Assembly (NCBI RefSeq): GCF_900142965.1
Contig: NZ_FRCQ01000013.1
Span: 1 to 64,000 of the forward strand
Direction: 5' to 3'
Length of the DNA: 64,000 nucleotides
DNA from: Rhizobacter sp. OV335
Lineage (GTDB): Bacteria; Pseudomonadota; Gammaproteobacteria; Burkholderiales; Burkholderiaceae_C
The position numbers and the translations under genes are program-made. A model generated the notes under the pieces. The model did no database searches. It saw nothing but the letters and a program-made list of their open reading frames with translations, and was not told the DNA's origin. Shown here one piece after another: positions 17,152 to 25,924 of the stretch. The stretch's first letter is position 1. Every line of letters begins with the position of its first letter.

Positions 17152-17916
17152 TCAGAAGAGATACAGGTAGCCGAATCGGACGCCGTCTTGCCTGGAACGC
17201 TCCACCAACGGGCTGTCCTTGATGCCGGCGCCCAAGCGGGTCGTGTTCAGGTCGAGCGAAAGCTTGTGGCGCGGTGCGAGCGAATAGCCGATCCGCACCC
17301 CGGCTTCAACGTTCGTCGTGGACTTGCCCGGGTAATACGGGCGGGTCGAGGTGGATTCATCCGCGCGCACGCCGTAGTAGTAGTCGACGTACTTGCCGTC
17401 GAAGCGGTGGAGTGCGAGGCGCGGCGTGAAATCGAAGTCTCCGGCCTTGAACTCACGTTCGATGCTCAGGCTGGCGCGTTTCCCTTTGCTTTTGCCGGAG
17501 GCGTCTCCCAGAAGTTCGACGGACAGGGTGGCAATGTCGGTATTCAAGCTGCTCGCGCCGCCGACCCAGAAGCTCGCCTTGCGCTCGGCCATGCCGGCCA
17601 GGTAGGGGGAGTCACCGGGTTCGTATCCGTCCCCGGCATAGTGCAGCCTTGCGCTGAACGACAGGGAGTCAGTCGACAGCAGCTTCAGGTCGAGGGTCGG
17701 TCCGATCAAGCTGACCCAGCGGCTGTCATAAAAGATGAAGGGCAGTGCCTTCGCCTTGTTGTCGAAACTTCGATAGGGCTTGCGGTCGTACAGGGTCACG
17801 AGGCCGAGGCCCCATTGCGAGCCTTGCCGTTCCTCGTCGGCCTGAGCGGAAAACAGCGTGAGCAGGCCCAGGGCGAGGACACCGGCTCTGACGACGGGAC
17901 GAATGTGGGACATCAT
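17152..17916 (-). CDS. MipA/OmpV-family outer-membrane beta-barrel protein
   Basis: A 254-aa protein. The start MMSHIRPVVR at 17916 (or the next ATG at 17913) gives a signal peptide cleaved near AQA-DE. The mature protein is built of alternating beta strands and ends in the aromatic FGYLYLF, the C-terminal signature of outer-membrane barrels. GLGLVTLYDRKPYRSFDNKAKALPFIFYDSRW is the characteristic MipA/OmpV opening. Members act as scaffolds for murein hydrolases or are induced by antibiotics and peptides. It is divergent from the adjacent response regulator and probably co-transcribed with the ArnT-like gene, consistent with two-component control of the envelope. Confidence 0.85.
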   Translation of the reverse strand: MMSHIRPVVRAGVLALGLLTLFSAQADEERQGSQWGLGLVTLYDRKPYRSFDNKAKALPFIFYDSRWVSLIGPTLDLKLLSTDSLSFSARLHYAGDGYEPGDSPYLAGMAERKASFWVGGASSLNTDIATLSVELLGDASGKSKGKRASLSIEREFKAGDFDFTPRLALHRFDGKYVDYYYGVRADESTSTRPYYPGKSTTNVEAGVRIGYSLAPRHKLSLDLNTTRLGAGIKDSPLVERSRQDGVRFGYLYLF

Positions 17917-18145
17917 GGAATTCCAGGGGTGGGTTGAACCGGCCAGCGACTTGTCGCGGCACATGACACGAACGAGCGGATTGGGGCGCCCGATGCGTGA
18001 AGCAACCGTGAGGTTCGCCAGGCGTCCCGAGCGCCCTTTTGCAGGCGGCTTCAGTGAATGAACTGGCAACGGTCAGAATGGAAGGCGTTGACGTGTCCTC
18101 GCTGCGCAGCGATTGCGCACGCGACGTTCATCCATGAGGCCCGTG

Positions 18146-18838
18146 ATGCATCGCGAACGTGTTTTGCTCGTCGAAGACAACCGAGACTTGGCTGCCTCGA
18201 TCCTGGAGACTCTGGAAGAGTCCGGGTTCGATCCGGACTATGCAAGCGATGGTGCGCAGGCACTGCGACTGGTGGAGAGCACATCACCTCCGTTCGATGC
18301 GGTGCTGCTTGATGTAGGTCTCCCGCGCATCAGCGGATTCGACGTCTGCACGCGACTGCGCAGCGATGGTTTTCGCTCACCCATCCTGATGCTCACCGCC
18401 CAAGGCGCCCCGGACCAGGTTGTCGAGGGGCTCGACAGGGGAGCCGACGACTACATCGTCAAACCCTTCGAATCCAAGGTGCTGGTCGCCCGCGTCCGGG
18501 CCGCGATTCGAAGGTTCCTGACCGTCCCGAACAGTGCCGGTGTCGTTCAGGGCGCCGGCCTCACCTTGGACACCAGGCAATGGAAGCTGCTGATCTCGTC
18601 GGGCGAGACCTGCACACTGACGCCGCTCCAGGGACGTCTCCTTCACACCCTGATGCGACACGCGCCACGCGTCGTCTCGCGCGAAGAGCTCGAGAGCGCC
18701 TTGTGGGGCGATGATGACCGGCCTGCAAGCGACGCATTGCGCACGCATCTCTACCAGCTCCGCCGTCTGATCCACCACGCTGGAGGCCGCGCAGTCATCC
18801 AGACTCGAGGCAAGCAAGGCTATTGCCTGGAGCCCTGA
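18146..18838 (+). CDS. OmpR-family response regulator
   Basis: A 230-aa protein from the ATG at 18146 (an ATG at 18134 is also in frame). Receiver domain residues 5-118: acidic pair VEDN at 9-12, phospho-acceptor Asp56 in LLDVGLP, Thr in MLTA, Lys106 in YIVKPF. The C-terminal winged helix spans about 130-228 (LTPLQGRLLHTLMRHAPRVVSREELESALW; SDALRTHLYQLRRLIHHAG; QTRGKQGYCLE). It overlaps the sensor kinase start by one base (TGATG), the usual coupling. Its target is likely the divergent mipA-arnT-like pair, by position. Confidence 0.92.
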   Translation: MHRERVLLVEDNRDLAASILETLEESGFDPDYASDGAQALRLVESTSPPFDAVLLDVGLPRISGFDVCTRLRSDGFRSPILMLTAQGAPDQVVEGLDRGADDYIVKPFESKVLVARVRAAIRRFLTVPNSAGVVQGAGLTLDTRQWKLLISSGETCTLTPLQGRLLHTLMRHAPRVVSREELESALWGDDDRPASDALRTHLYQLRRLIHHAGGRAVIQTRGKQGYCLEP

Positions 18839-20079
18839 TGGCAAGCTTCGTTTCCACCTCGGAGCGGTCGAAGACGCTGTTCGCGAGGATGTGGCATCTG
18901 CTGTTGGTGATCCTCGTGTTGACGTTTGCGGTGAACGCGTTTCTCGTGAAGGGTGCGCTGCACCTGGGATCGGACTTCCAGACCGAGCGCCGCCTGCAGC
19001 GCATCGGTGACCACTGGAGCAAGCAGGCGACGTTGGAGGAGCCGCTCGGGATCGATCCTGTCACCGTCATCTATCCCCGTTATGAGCTGCTCCCGCCCGA
19101 GCTGCAGCGGATGTTGTCGCCGGACAAGCGCGGCATCGTCGAGCTCGGCAACCAGGACCTGGACTACTACGTGCTGGCGCAGCCCCATGCGACCGGCCGC
19201 GCCTTCTACGTTGTCGAGTCCCACGCCGAGGTCAAACCGACCGAGACCATCGAGTCTCAGGTCTTCGTCTGGTACCTGATAGGCATCGTTCCGTTCGGCC
19301 TGCTGCTGCTGTGGCTGTGCAAGAGGATCACCGGACGGGTCACCGCGCCGATGCTGGAGGTCGGGCGCCTGGTGTCGGCGCGCGATCCCCGAAGCCTCGA
19401 GAAGGTCGCACTGCCGGCCAATTCCCCCGTCGAGATCGAGGTCCTCGTCGTCCAGATCAACAGCGCACTGCAGAGAACTTCGGACGCTCTGGATCGGGAG
19501 CGCAGTTTCACCCGCTTCGCGAGCCATGAGCTGCGTACGCCAGCGGCGATCGTGCAAGCGGCTCTTGAGCGCATTGAGGCGCACAGCAGGCCGGAGCAGG
19601 TGCCGGCGATCGAGCGTGCCCACCGGGGGCTGCGGGACATGCACGCACTGGTCGACACGTTCCTGCAACTGTCCGGCGACACGGTCCGGCCGGTGTCGGA
19701 CGTGCTGTCGATCGATGAAGCCTGGGTGAGATCCTTGATCCGCCATCTCATGGGCGAGAGCCCGAGCCATGCGTTCTCGGTCCTGGAGCGGCATCCACTG
19801 TTGCTTTCGGCCCCTGCGACGACGGTCCACGTGCTCGTGGCCAACATGCTGAAGAACGCCGTCTTCCACGGTGGCCCGGAGCGCATTGAAGTGGTCGTCG
19901 ACGAGTGCAGTATCGAGGTGCGGAATGGGCTTCCTGACACGCCGTCGACGGCAGGCTTCGGGCTGGGGACCCAGATCGCGCATCGGATCTGCGAGCGGTT
20001 CGGCTGGACTTTCACGCTGACGGTGGCAACGCACCTCGCGGTGGCCCGGTTGTGGGTTCCCCCCGAGCGGCAGGCCTGA
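18838..20079 (+). CDS. Two-component sensor histidine kinase
   Basis: A 413-aa inner-membrane kinase. Two hydrophobic segments (about 20-40 and 143-162) enclose a ~100-residue periplasmic sensor with no domain I can name. A HAMP-like linker (KRITGRVTAPMLEVGRLV) leads to the H-box ASHELRTPAAIV with His230, then a shortened ATPase domain with N-box ANMLKNAVFHG and G-box GFGLGTQIAHRI. The final residues end LWVPPERQA. It should autophosphorylate on His230 and phosphorylate the co-encoded regulator. The signal is unknown; the periplasmic loop is rich in Glu, Asp and Pro (ELLPPELQ), which would suit cation or peptide sensing, but this is speculation. Confidence 0.9.
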   Translation: MASFVSTSERSKTLFARMWHLLLVILVLTFAVNAFLVKGALHLGSDFQTERRLQRIGDHWSKQATLEEPLGIDPVTVIYPRYELLPPELQRMLSPDKRGIVELGNQDLDYYVLAQPHATGRAFYVVESHAEVKPTETIESQVFVWYLIGIVPFGLLLLWLCKRITGRVTAPMLEVGRLVSARDPRSLEKVALPANSPVEIEVLVVQINSALQRTSDALDRERSFTRFASHELRTPAAIVQAALERIEAHSRPEQVPAIERAHRGLRDMHALVDTFLQLSGDTVRPVSDVLSIDEAWVRSLIRHLMGESPSHAFSVLERHPLLLSAPATTVHVLVANMLKNAVFHGGPERIEVVVDECSIEVRNGLPDTPSTAGFGLGTQIAHRICERFGWTFTLTVATHLAVARLWVPPERQA

Positions 20080-20121
20080 TGATCGGATCAATGCTGATTG
20101 TCAAGACGCACCCAGTGCTGT

Positions 20122-20697
20122 TCAGCGAACGCCGCCTGGTGTAGCAAAGTCGACTTCCTCTGCTGTTGCGATTCCGTTCTTCCGTCCGGGGTAGCTGATC
20201 CACTTCATCGCGACGTTCAAGTCGGCAACGACGCTTGGGGCCTCAATCTTCGGCCCGTTCTCAAGCTCGACACTCTTCGTCGTGTGCGCATCCTTGACCA
20301 GAGTCAGGTCGTAGCCGCGATCCAGTGCGCCGTAGGCGGTGGCACGGATGCACCAGTTGGTCGCGGCGCCGGCCAGAACGATGTGCGTCGCGCCGATGCG
20401 CGCAAGCTCGGCTTCGAGCCCCGTCTCTTCGAACGACGACTCGAAATGCTTGTAGATCCGCGCTTCGCCTTGCGCGGGAACCAATTCTGGTACCAGTTGC
20501 CATGACGGCGAGTCGCGCACGAGTTCCTTGTCGTCATGTTGCACCCAGATCACGGGGACAAGTTGCTCTCGGGCGCGCTCAACAACGCGCGCGACGTTGT
20601 TGACGACTCGCGTGGTCTCCCAGGCTTCGGCTACGACGCTGACTTGAACGTCAACTACGACGAGCGCTGCTTGATTTCCGGCGCGGACTGTGGACAT
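20122..20697 (-). CDS. Isochorismatase-like cysteine hydrolase
   Basis: A 191-aa cytoplasmic enzyme of the isochorismatase superfamily. The catalytic triad is visible: Asp16 in VVVDVQ, Lys83 in RIYKHFESSFEET, and Cys116 in GAATNWCIRATAYGALDRGY. The family includes nicotinamidases, N-carbamoyl hydrolases and other amidases; the substrate cannot be assigned here. The SSFEET motif after the lysine is common in the general cysteine-hydrolase group. It is transcribed away from an attC-like palindrome (20747-20877) that lies 50 bp upstream of its start, and converges with the sensor kinase gene at its 3' end. Confidence 0.85.
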   Translation of the reverse strand: MSTVRAGNQAALVVVDVQVSVVAEAWETTRVVNNVARVVERAREQLVPVIWVQHDDKELVRDSPSWQLVPELVPAQGEARIYKHFESSFEETGLEAELARIGATHIVLAGAATNWCIRATAYGALDRGYDLTLVKDAHTTKSVELENGPKIEAPSVVADLNVAMKWISYPGRKNGIATAEEVDFATPGGVR

Positions 20698-20746
20698 GGT
20701 CAGGATGCCTTGATGCGAGGTGGAGGGCAGGCGGTCGATCTTCTGC

Positions 20747-20877
20747 GGCCTGACGTTCGAGTCAACCGGCCCGCGCAGGCAAGCGCCGCAAGCCCGGACT
20801 GAGATGATGCACCATGTGCCTCAGGCCGGGCTTGCGGCGCTTGCCGTCGCGGGTCCGGTTGAACGAGATGTCAGGCC
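20747..20877. repeat. attC-like imperfect palindrome (131 bp)
   Basis: The ends are exact inverses: GGCCTGAC at 20747-20754 and GTCAGGCC at 20870-20877. Inside them, GTCAACCGG (20761-20769) mirrors CCGGTTGAAC (20855-20864), with a 6-nt spacer on the left and 5-nt on the right. Further inward GGCAAGCGCCGCAAGCCCGG (20778-20797) mirrors CCGGGCTTGCGGCGCTTGCC (20826-20845) around a loop. Two paired boxes with unequal spacers and an internal palindrome are the plan of integron attC sites (59-base elements), although the outer box reads GTCAGGC rather than GTTAGGC. A mobile palindromic repeat or a cassette recombination site are both possible. No integrase gene is in the window. Confidence 0.55.
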
Positions 20878-20942
20878 TCATTGCCATACTCCGCCGGCAA
20901 GTCTTGCTGAAAATGCATCCCCATCTTGTGTCAATCAAGTGC

Positions 20943-23015
20943 ATGGCTAACTACACGCGAACCCTTCTCCTCGTTGCGTTCGGCGCGGTGATCGCGTCGG
21001 GAGCCTGCGGTCAGACAAAGCCGTCGGGTCATCGTTCATGCGAACTAGGGTACGACAACAGCATCTTCGCCCCGAAGTCATGGCCTGAGCGGGACCTCGA
21101 TTCGTACGCCCTGCGAAACCTGGGCATCGTCGTTCCGCAATACGATCACTTCTATCTGTTCATCGCCTACCGGAAGCTGTCCGCACTGTCGTTGACTCCC
21201 ACGGATGTCGAACGGTTGCGGCCGTTCGATCCGTGCTGGGACGACGGATCGAGGCAATGGCATGGCCATGACGGGTGGTCTGCGTCCCCGATGCAATCGG
21301 CGCAGGAAGCCTGGCGGGATGCCCGGGCGAGGGTCCTTCCGCCATCTGGGCGGTCGCAGCAGAATGGCAGCTACGATTCCGTGCTGGGATACCTGGGCCG
21401 TTCCGTTCCGAACTGCAACCCGGACGCATATCGCAATGCCGCCCGTACCTTGCTCGACAGGTTGGCAGTGCACGGCGGGGATCCGTTCGTGGTCGAGTGG
21501 GCACGGGGACAGGATCTGGTCCTCGGGAAGTGCACGGCGGTGTCCGACGAGCTCCCCGCCGCGGCGCCGGTGAACGCCCCGGATTGGTATCGCCATGACC
21601 GGGCATACCAGACTGCCGCGGCACAGTTCTACGCGGGCCACTACCAGCGCGCCGCTGAAGCCTTCGACGCTATCGCACAAGAGTCGTCATCGCCCTGGAA
21701 GGACATCGCGCCCTACTTGACCGCACGTTCCCAGATTCGGCAGGCAAGCATCGACCGGGCGGCGGACAACGAAGCTTTGCTGACCGATGCCAGAACCCGT
21801 CTCGATGCTGCTGGCGCCGCGAGCAAGGACGAGGCACTGCGTGCCGATATCGCCCGGTTGGTACAGCGAGCTCGCCTGACGCTGGAGCCGCAGGCCGTCA
21901 AGGCCGAGTTGGACCAGCACCTCAGCGCTGCGACGCTGCCTCAAACGATCGGACAGGACGTGCGGGATTTCGATCCGAAGGCTTTGCTCGAATTGCCCGC
22001 TGACACCGATGGCCGACGGTTCAGTCAATGGCTGGACGCGATGCGGAGTACCCCGGAGTTGAACGGCGGCGAAGGTCGGCCGGCCAACGATTTGTGGCTC
22101 GTGGCTGCACTGCAGAACTCGAACGTCGACGGCCCTCAGCTGTCCCAGCTGCTGGCCCGCGCCTCGAGGGTCCCGAAGGCGTCACCCGCCTACTACACCG
22201 CGCAGTACCACATCGTGCGATTGACGCCCGAGCACGATCGGGCGATGAGGATCACCCGCGAGCTACTGGCCCTGCCGGATGACGAGTTCTCACGGCAGGA
22301 CAAGAATCGGCTCAAGGCTGCGGCGATCGGTCATGCCCGGACGCTGCCTGAATTTGCCCTGCTTGCTTACAGGCAGCCCATCGCCATGACTTCCGCCAGG
22401 TACGACAAGGCCTCCTTGCCGGTCGTAGACTCTGCCACCGCCAAGGTGCTGAACGGGGCATTGCCCCTGGACACTCTGTTCGCGCTGTACGCCGATCCGG
22501 CGACCCCTGCACCGCTGCGCGACGAATTGCAGGGAGTTGTCTGGGTGCGCGGGCTCGTGCTCAAGCGATGGGACGTCCTGCATCGGTTGAAACCTGCGCT
22601 GCAGGCGCGCCTGGCATCGGCTTCCCCGATCCTCTCGCAGCTGGACGCGGCCGAGGACCCGGCGGAGAAGGCCGCCATCGGTGCGATGTTTCTCGCGCGC
22701 TACCCGGGGCTCGTCGGCTCGGTCCCGCTGCCGGCTTTCGTCGGCAAGAAGGCAGCCGCGACATGGAAGGACGAACGCGCCAAGCTGCAGGCCACGCCGA
22801 ACGCAACCGACTACCTTGCCAAGACAATCCTCTCGTGGGCGTCGATTCATCCCCGCGATGAACGGTTGCCGCCTGCCCTTCGCATGCTGGTCAGATCTTC
22901 ACGCGGCGGCTGCGTCAGTCAGGAGTCGGCGGGCCTCGGGCGCACAGCCTTCCGACACTTGCACAGGCACTTCCCGGGTCGCGAAGAATCGAAGCTGACA
23001 AGAGTCCACTACTGA
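20943..23015 (+). CDS. Large lipoprotein of unknown function
   Basis: A 690-aa protein. The ATG at 20943 (MANYTRTLLLVAFGAV) gives a signal ending at a lipobox-like IASGAC (about residue 21); the frame reads on upstream into the palindrome and is not used. The body is largely helical with repeat-like pairs resembling TPR/SEL1 solenoids: FYAGHYQRAAEAFDAIAQES, PYLTARSQIRQA, ALLTDARTRLDAAG. The end AFRHLHRHFPGREESKLTRVHY resembles the close of large uncharacterised periplasmic proteins. I do not recognise a named family and assign no function. It starts 65 bp after the attC-like element, so it could have arrived with it. Confidence 0.65.
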   Translation: MANYTRTLLLVAFGAVIASGACGQTKPSGHRSCELGYDNSIFAPKSWPERDLDSYALRNLGIVVPQYDHFYLFIAYRKLSALSLTPTDVERLRPFDPCWDDGSRQWHGHDGWSASPMQSAQEAWRDARARVLPPSGRSQQNGSYDSVLGYLGRSVPNCNPDAYRNAARTLLDRLAVHGGDPFVVEWARGQDLVLGKCTAVSDELPAAAPVNAPDWYRHDRAYQTAAAQFYAGHYQRAAEAFDAIAQESSSPWKDIAPYLTARSQIRQASIDRAADNEALLTDARTRLDAAGAASKDEALRADIARLVQRARLTLEPQAVKAELDQHLSAATLPQTIGQDVRDFDPKALLELPADTDGRRFSQWLDAMRSTPELNGGEGRPANDLWLVAALQNSNVDGPQLSQLLARASRVPKASPAYYTAQYHIVRLTPEHDRAMRITRELLALPDDEFSRQDKNRLKAAAIGHARTLPEFALLAYRQPIAMTSARYDKASLPVVDSATAKVLNGALPLDTLFALYADPATPAPLRDELQGVVWVRGLVLKRWDVLHRLKPALQARLASASPILSQLDAAEDPAEKAAIGAMFLARYPGLVGSVPLPAFVGKKAAATWKDERAKLQATPNATDYLAKTILSWASIHPRDERLPPALRMLVRSSRGGCVSQESAGLGRTAFRHLHRHFPGREESKLTRVHY

Positions 23016-23440
23016 GAACCGTCGATCGACCGACCGCAAACCCAGTGCCGGACTTTCGGTGCGAGACCTGTCAGGGTCGCCCAACGGAGCGTTATTCGTG
23101 GCAGAGTTCAAAATGGAGATGGTCAAGGTGCGCAAGACGACTGGCTGATCCGCCTGAACAGCAACGAAGTTCAACCGCGCGAACGGCGGAAAGCCTCGAA
23201 AAACGGGCAGCCGTCAAGGGTCGACGCCAGGCCAAGATCACTCCAACGAACCAACGAACCAACGAACCAACGAAGCGCAAGCGACGCGTTTCGCGAAAGG
23301 CGTCGACGCCAGTCGCTCAGTCCGCAGCAGTACAGATTGAAGGCGGTGTCAGCTCGCAGTAGAAGTAGGACTCCGGCACGCGGCGCGTCGAGCATTGAGG
23401 GTTCGATGTCATTTGTCCGCGGTAAACGGGGCCGCCACGC
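23016..23440. other. Gene-free stretch with no recognised gene
   Basis: About 425 bp between the large lipoprotein and the S33-type hydrolase. No convincing coding frame is present. It holds the 8-bp tandem repeat at 23243-23274. The composition is less GC-rich than the flanks and it probably represents decayed insertion DNA. Confidence 0.5.
23243..23274. repeat. Tandem repeat, unit CCAACGAA, four exact copies
   Basis: Four perfect head-to-tail copies of CCAACGAA. Short exact tandem repeats of this kind arise by slippage and are often variable in copy number between strains. It lies in non-coding DNA, so no phase-variable gene is evident. Confidence 0.9.
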
Positions 23441-24673
23441 TCACGCCCTGCCACGCACCATGTCGAGCAGCCGGCCGACGATGTGCTCACCATCGGCCCG
23501 CAGCCCGTTGTGGGCGTACTCGTTGGTGATCCACATACGCAACCCGCGCACGCGAGTCGCGGTGTCCTCGGCGAATGATCGCTCCACATACATGTCGTCC
23601 ACATACACGGTCGCAGCGACCGGCACCTCGTTGCGCGCCAGCCGGTCGGCGTCGTAGAGGCGCGGCCACGGATGCTCCGCAAGCAACTGCGCTGCCTCAC
23701 GGTGCGCATGTAGCCCCGCGTAGTCCTCCCACATCCAGGGGAAGACGTGCTCCCCGCCGAGCAGTTCACCGCTCACCGCGTCGTCGGGGGCCAAGCGGTG
23801 CGCCGACCAGCGTGTAGCGCCGCCATCGGCATACGAGGACTCGTGCAGCGTCGCGTAGATTGGGTTGCGCTCCCACGCCGACGCCTGGTGCGCGTCCCAG
23901 AGGAACGCCGCCGATGCGAAAGGCAGCTCGAGCAGGTGATGCAGCCGTTCGAAGCCGGCGCTGTCGCCCAGCCACATCCCGGTCTGGCGGAACCGGCGCG
24001 CCGTGAGGCGTTCGCCGTCGGGCAGGCGAACGTCCTCGTCGTCGAGCCGGCGCAGGATGGTGCGCAAGCGATCGAGGTCGCCCGGGTACCGCGCGTGGTA
24101 GCGCTGGTTGGCTTCGCGCGTGCGCACCCAGGTGGCCGCGTAGACCTCGTCGACAGGCCGGCCCGTCACCGGTGCGAGGCCGCCGGTGATCAGCACCTCG
24201 CGCAGACCCTCGGGGGCCAACGACAGGTAGGTGAGCGAGGTGAAGCCGCCAAAGCTCTGGCCGAGCACGCTCCAACGCTCGACGCCGAGTTCGGCACGGA
24301 TCAGTTCGAGGTCGCGCACGATCGAGTCCGCGCGAAAGTGCGTGAGGTACTCGGCCTGATCGGCCGGCGTTGCACCGGGCAGGACAGAGCCGACCGGCGT
24401 GGAGCGCCCGGTGCCGCGCTGGTCCAGCAGCAGCAAGCGAAAGTCGGCCAGCGCCCGCGCCAGCCAGCCCGAAGGCGGACTCGTGGGGCGGGTGGCCTCG
24501 AAGCCGGGACCGCCTTGCAGGAAGACGAGGTAGGGGCGATCGCCGCCGTCGGGCGCTGCCACCTCACGGGTGAACACGCTGATCCTGCCGCGCTGCGGGT
24601 CGCCGTGAACCAACGGAACGGCGTGCTCGCGCTCGGTCAACACGGCGCCGGGAATGGGGTAGGTGGTGCTCAT
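23441..24673 (-). CDS. Alpha/beta hydrolase, proline iminopeptidase-like (S33)
   Basis: A 410-aa protein. Alpha/beta-hydrolase landmarks: FLQGGPGFEATRP (oxyanion HGGPG-type loop, 52-62), LLLDQRGTGRSTP (82-93) and the nucleophile elbow LGQSFGGF with Ser140. The long cap domain and C-terminal DRLARNEVPVAATVYVDDMYVE with an Asp and a late His match bacterial prolyl aminopeptidases of family S33. Cytoplasmic, no signal peptide. It would release N-terminal proline from small peptides. It starts close to an IS3 fragment on the other strand and has no operon partner. Confidence 0.85.
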   Translation of the reverse strand: MSTTYPIPGAVLTEREHAVPLVHGDPQRGRISVFTREVAAPDGGDRPYLVFLQGGPGFEATRPTSPPSGWLARALADFRLLLLDQRGTGRSTPVGSVLPGATPADQAEYLTHFRADSIVRDLELIRAELGVERWSVLGQSFGGFTSLTYLSLAPEGLREVLITGGLAPVTGRPVDEVYAATWVRTREANQRYHARYPGDLDRLRTILRRLDDEDVRLPDGERLTARRFRQTGMWLGDSAGFERLHHLLELPFASAAFLWDAHQASAWERNPIYATLHESSYADGGATRWSAHRLAPDDAVSGELLGGEHVFPWMWEDYAGLHAHREAAQLLAEHPWPRLYDADRLARNEVPVAATVYVDDMYVERSFAEDTATRVRGLRMWITNEYAHNGLRADGEHIVGRLLDMVRGRA

Positions 24674-24696
24674 GGCGACACGATAGCCAAGTAACG

Positions 24697-24880
24697 ATGC
24701 GATTTGAAGTAAAGACGATTGATCTCGGGGGCTTGCAGATCGGAAGTTCGATGCGAACCGACTTCGTGCTCGACGCGCTGGAGATTGGCAGCTATTTGCC
24801 CGCCGCGCGCCGCAAGCTTGCCCGCTCGCTTGAGTGCGCGCTGTTTCCGGCGGTCGCCGAGAAACTCGCGGGGCGACCCG
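24697..24880 (+). mobile_element. Fragment of IS3-family transposase (OrfB)
   Basis: A short open stretch includes IGSSMRTDFVLDALE, closely like the conserved segment between the first two catalytic acids of IS3-family transposases. The flanking residues (LPAARRKLARSLECALFPAV) do not continue the family and the DDE residues are absent, so only a scrap of the element is left. No inverted ends could be identified. It lies between two convergent-facing accessory genes and overlaps nothing functional except the 3' end of the LysR gene. Confidence 0.55.
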
Positions 24881-25813
24881 TCATGAAGGACTGGCGGAGG
24901 AGAACGCGACGTCCAGTCGCGTGCTCCTGAAGCCGTTGACGACGCAATCGACGAAGACACGCGTCTTCGCCGACATCAGCTTTCGTGATGCGTAGTAGAT
25001 CGAGAGTACGCCGGCCTCCGCGTACCAGCCGGGAAGCAGTCGAATCAGTTGTCCACGCTCCAGTTCCGGCAGTACATCGAACAGCGCAATCAAAGAAATA
25101 CCCAACCCGAGAAGTGCGGCTTCGCGCATCGCGACGGGATCATCCATGACGACGTCTTCGTCGAGCGTCCCCGCCATCTCGACCCCATCGACGTTGCGGA
25201 ACATCCACTGGCGAATTCGTCCAGTGCGGTGCTGCCGCATGACGATGCCGTTGTAGCCAGAGAGTTCTGACGGGTCGGCCGGTGCCGTGCGGCCGGCCAT
25301 ATAGGCCGGTGAGGCCACTGCGATGATATGGACGGGTGCCAGTGTGCGTGAAACGAAACCGTCGGCAAGGTCGAAGCCGCCGCCAATGGCAACGTCGTAA
25401 TTCTCGGCGATCAGGTCGACGGGACGATTCTCGAAGTGCCACTCAGGTCGAATGCGCGGGTACTTTGCCAGGAAGGGTGGCAGCAAGGGCAATATGTGCC
25501 GGACACCAACGGTTGGGCTCATGCTGACTTTCAACACACCTGCCGGCTCGCTGCTCTCGGCTGACGCCTCGGCAATGGCAATCTGGAGCCCATCGAGGTT
25601 GTCGTGGATCGACTCCAGGAAGCGCTCGCCAACCTCCGTCAGCGTGAGCTTGCGTGTGGTTCGGTGAAACAGCCTGACCCCCAGGTTGCGTTCCAACATC
25701 GCCACGTTTCGGCTGATCGCGGCAGCTGTCAGGCCCAGCCTGCGGCCCGCCTCCGCGAAGCTGTGGCCTTCCGCCGCACGCACGAAGGACTCAAGGTTCG
25801 CCAAAGACTCCAT
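24881..25813 (-). CDS. LysR-family transcriptional regulator
   Basis: A 310-aa protein from the ATG at 25813. Residues 1-60 are the LysR winged helix (LANLESFVRAAEGHSFAEAGRRLGLTAAAISRNVAMLERNLG; LFHRTTRKLTLTEVG). Residues about 90-295 are the effector domain with VGVRHILPLLPPFLAKYP and IAENYDVAIGGGF. It resembles the CrgA/DmlR-like group. It is divergent from a broken alcohol dehydrogenase gene at 25925, which was probably its original target along with the SnoaL-like gene. The effector cannot be deduced. Confidence 0.88.
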   Translation of the reverse strand: MESLANLESFVRAAEGHSFAEAGRRLGLTAAAISRNVAMLERNLGVRLFHRTTRKLTLTEVGERFLESIHDNLDGLQIAIAEASAESSEPAGVLKVSMSPTVGVRHILPLLPPFLAKYPRIRPEWHFENRPVDLIAENYDVAIGGGFDLADGFVSRTLAPVHIIAVASPAYMAGRTAPADPSELSGYNGIVMRQHRTGRIRQWMFRNVDGVEMAGTLDEDVVMDDPVAMREAALLGLGISLIALFDVLPELERGQLIRLLPGWYAEAGVLSIYYASRKLMSAKTRVFVDCVVNGFRSTRLDVAFSSASPS

Positions 25814-25924
25814 ATGCCTGATGCTCTTCAACGATCACTTGAAACAGAAACACGATATTAGCGCCTAATCAAGGGGTGATCGAGCACCTATGCTGAGCTT
25901 TTCCAACCGCTTCTTGCAAGGCTC

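Noticed and set aside
20814-20942. N-terminal extension of the large lipoprotein
   Set aside because: It runs through the palindromic repeat and would bury the lipoprotein signal peptide that starts at 20943.
23243-23274. CRISPR array
   Set aside because: The 8-bp units are contiguous with no spacers and no cas genes are nearby.
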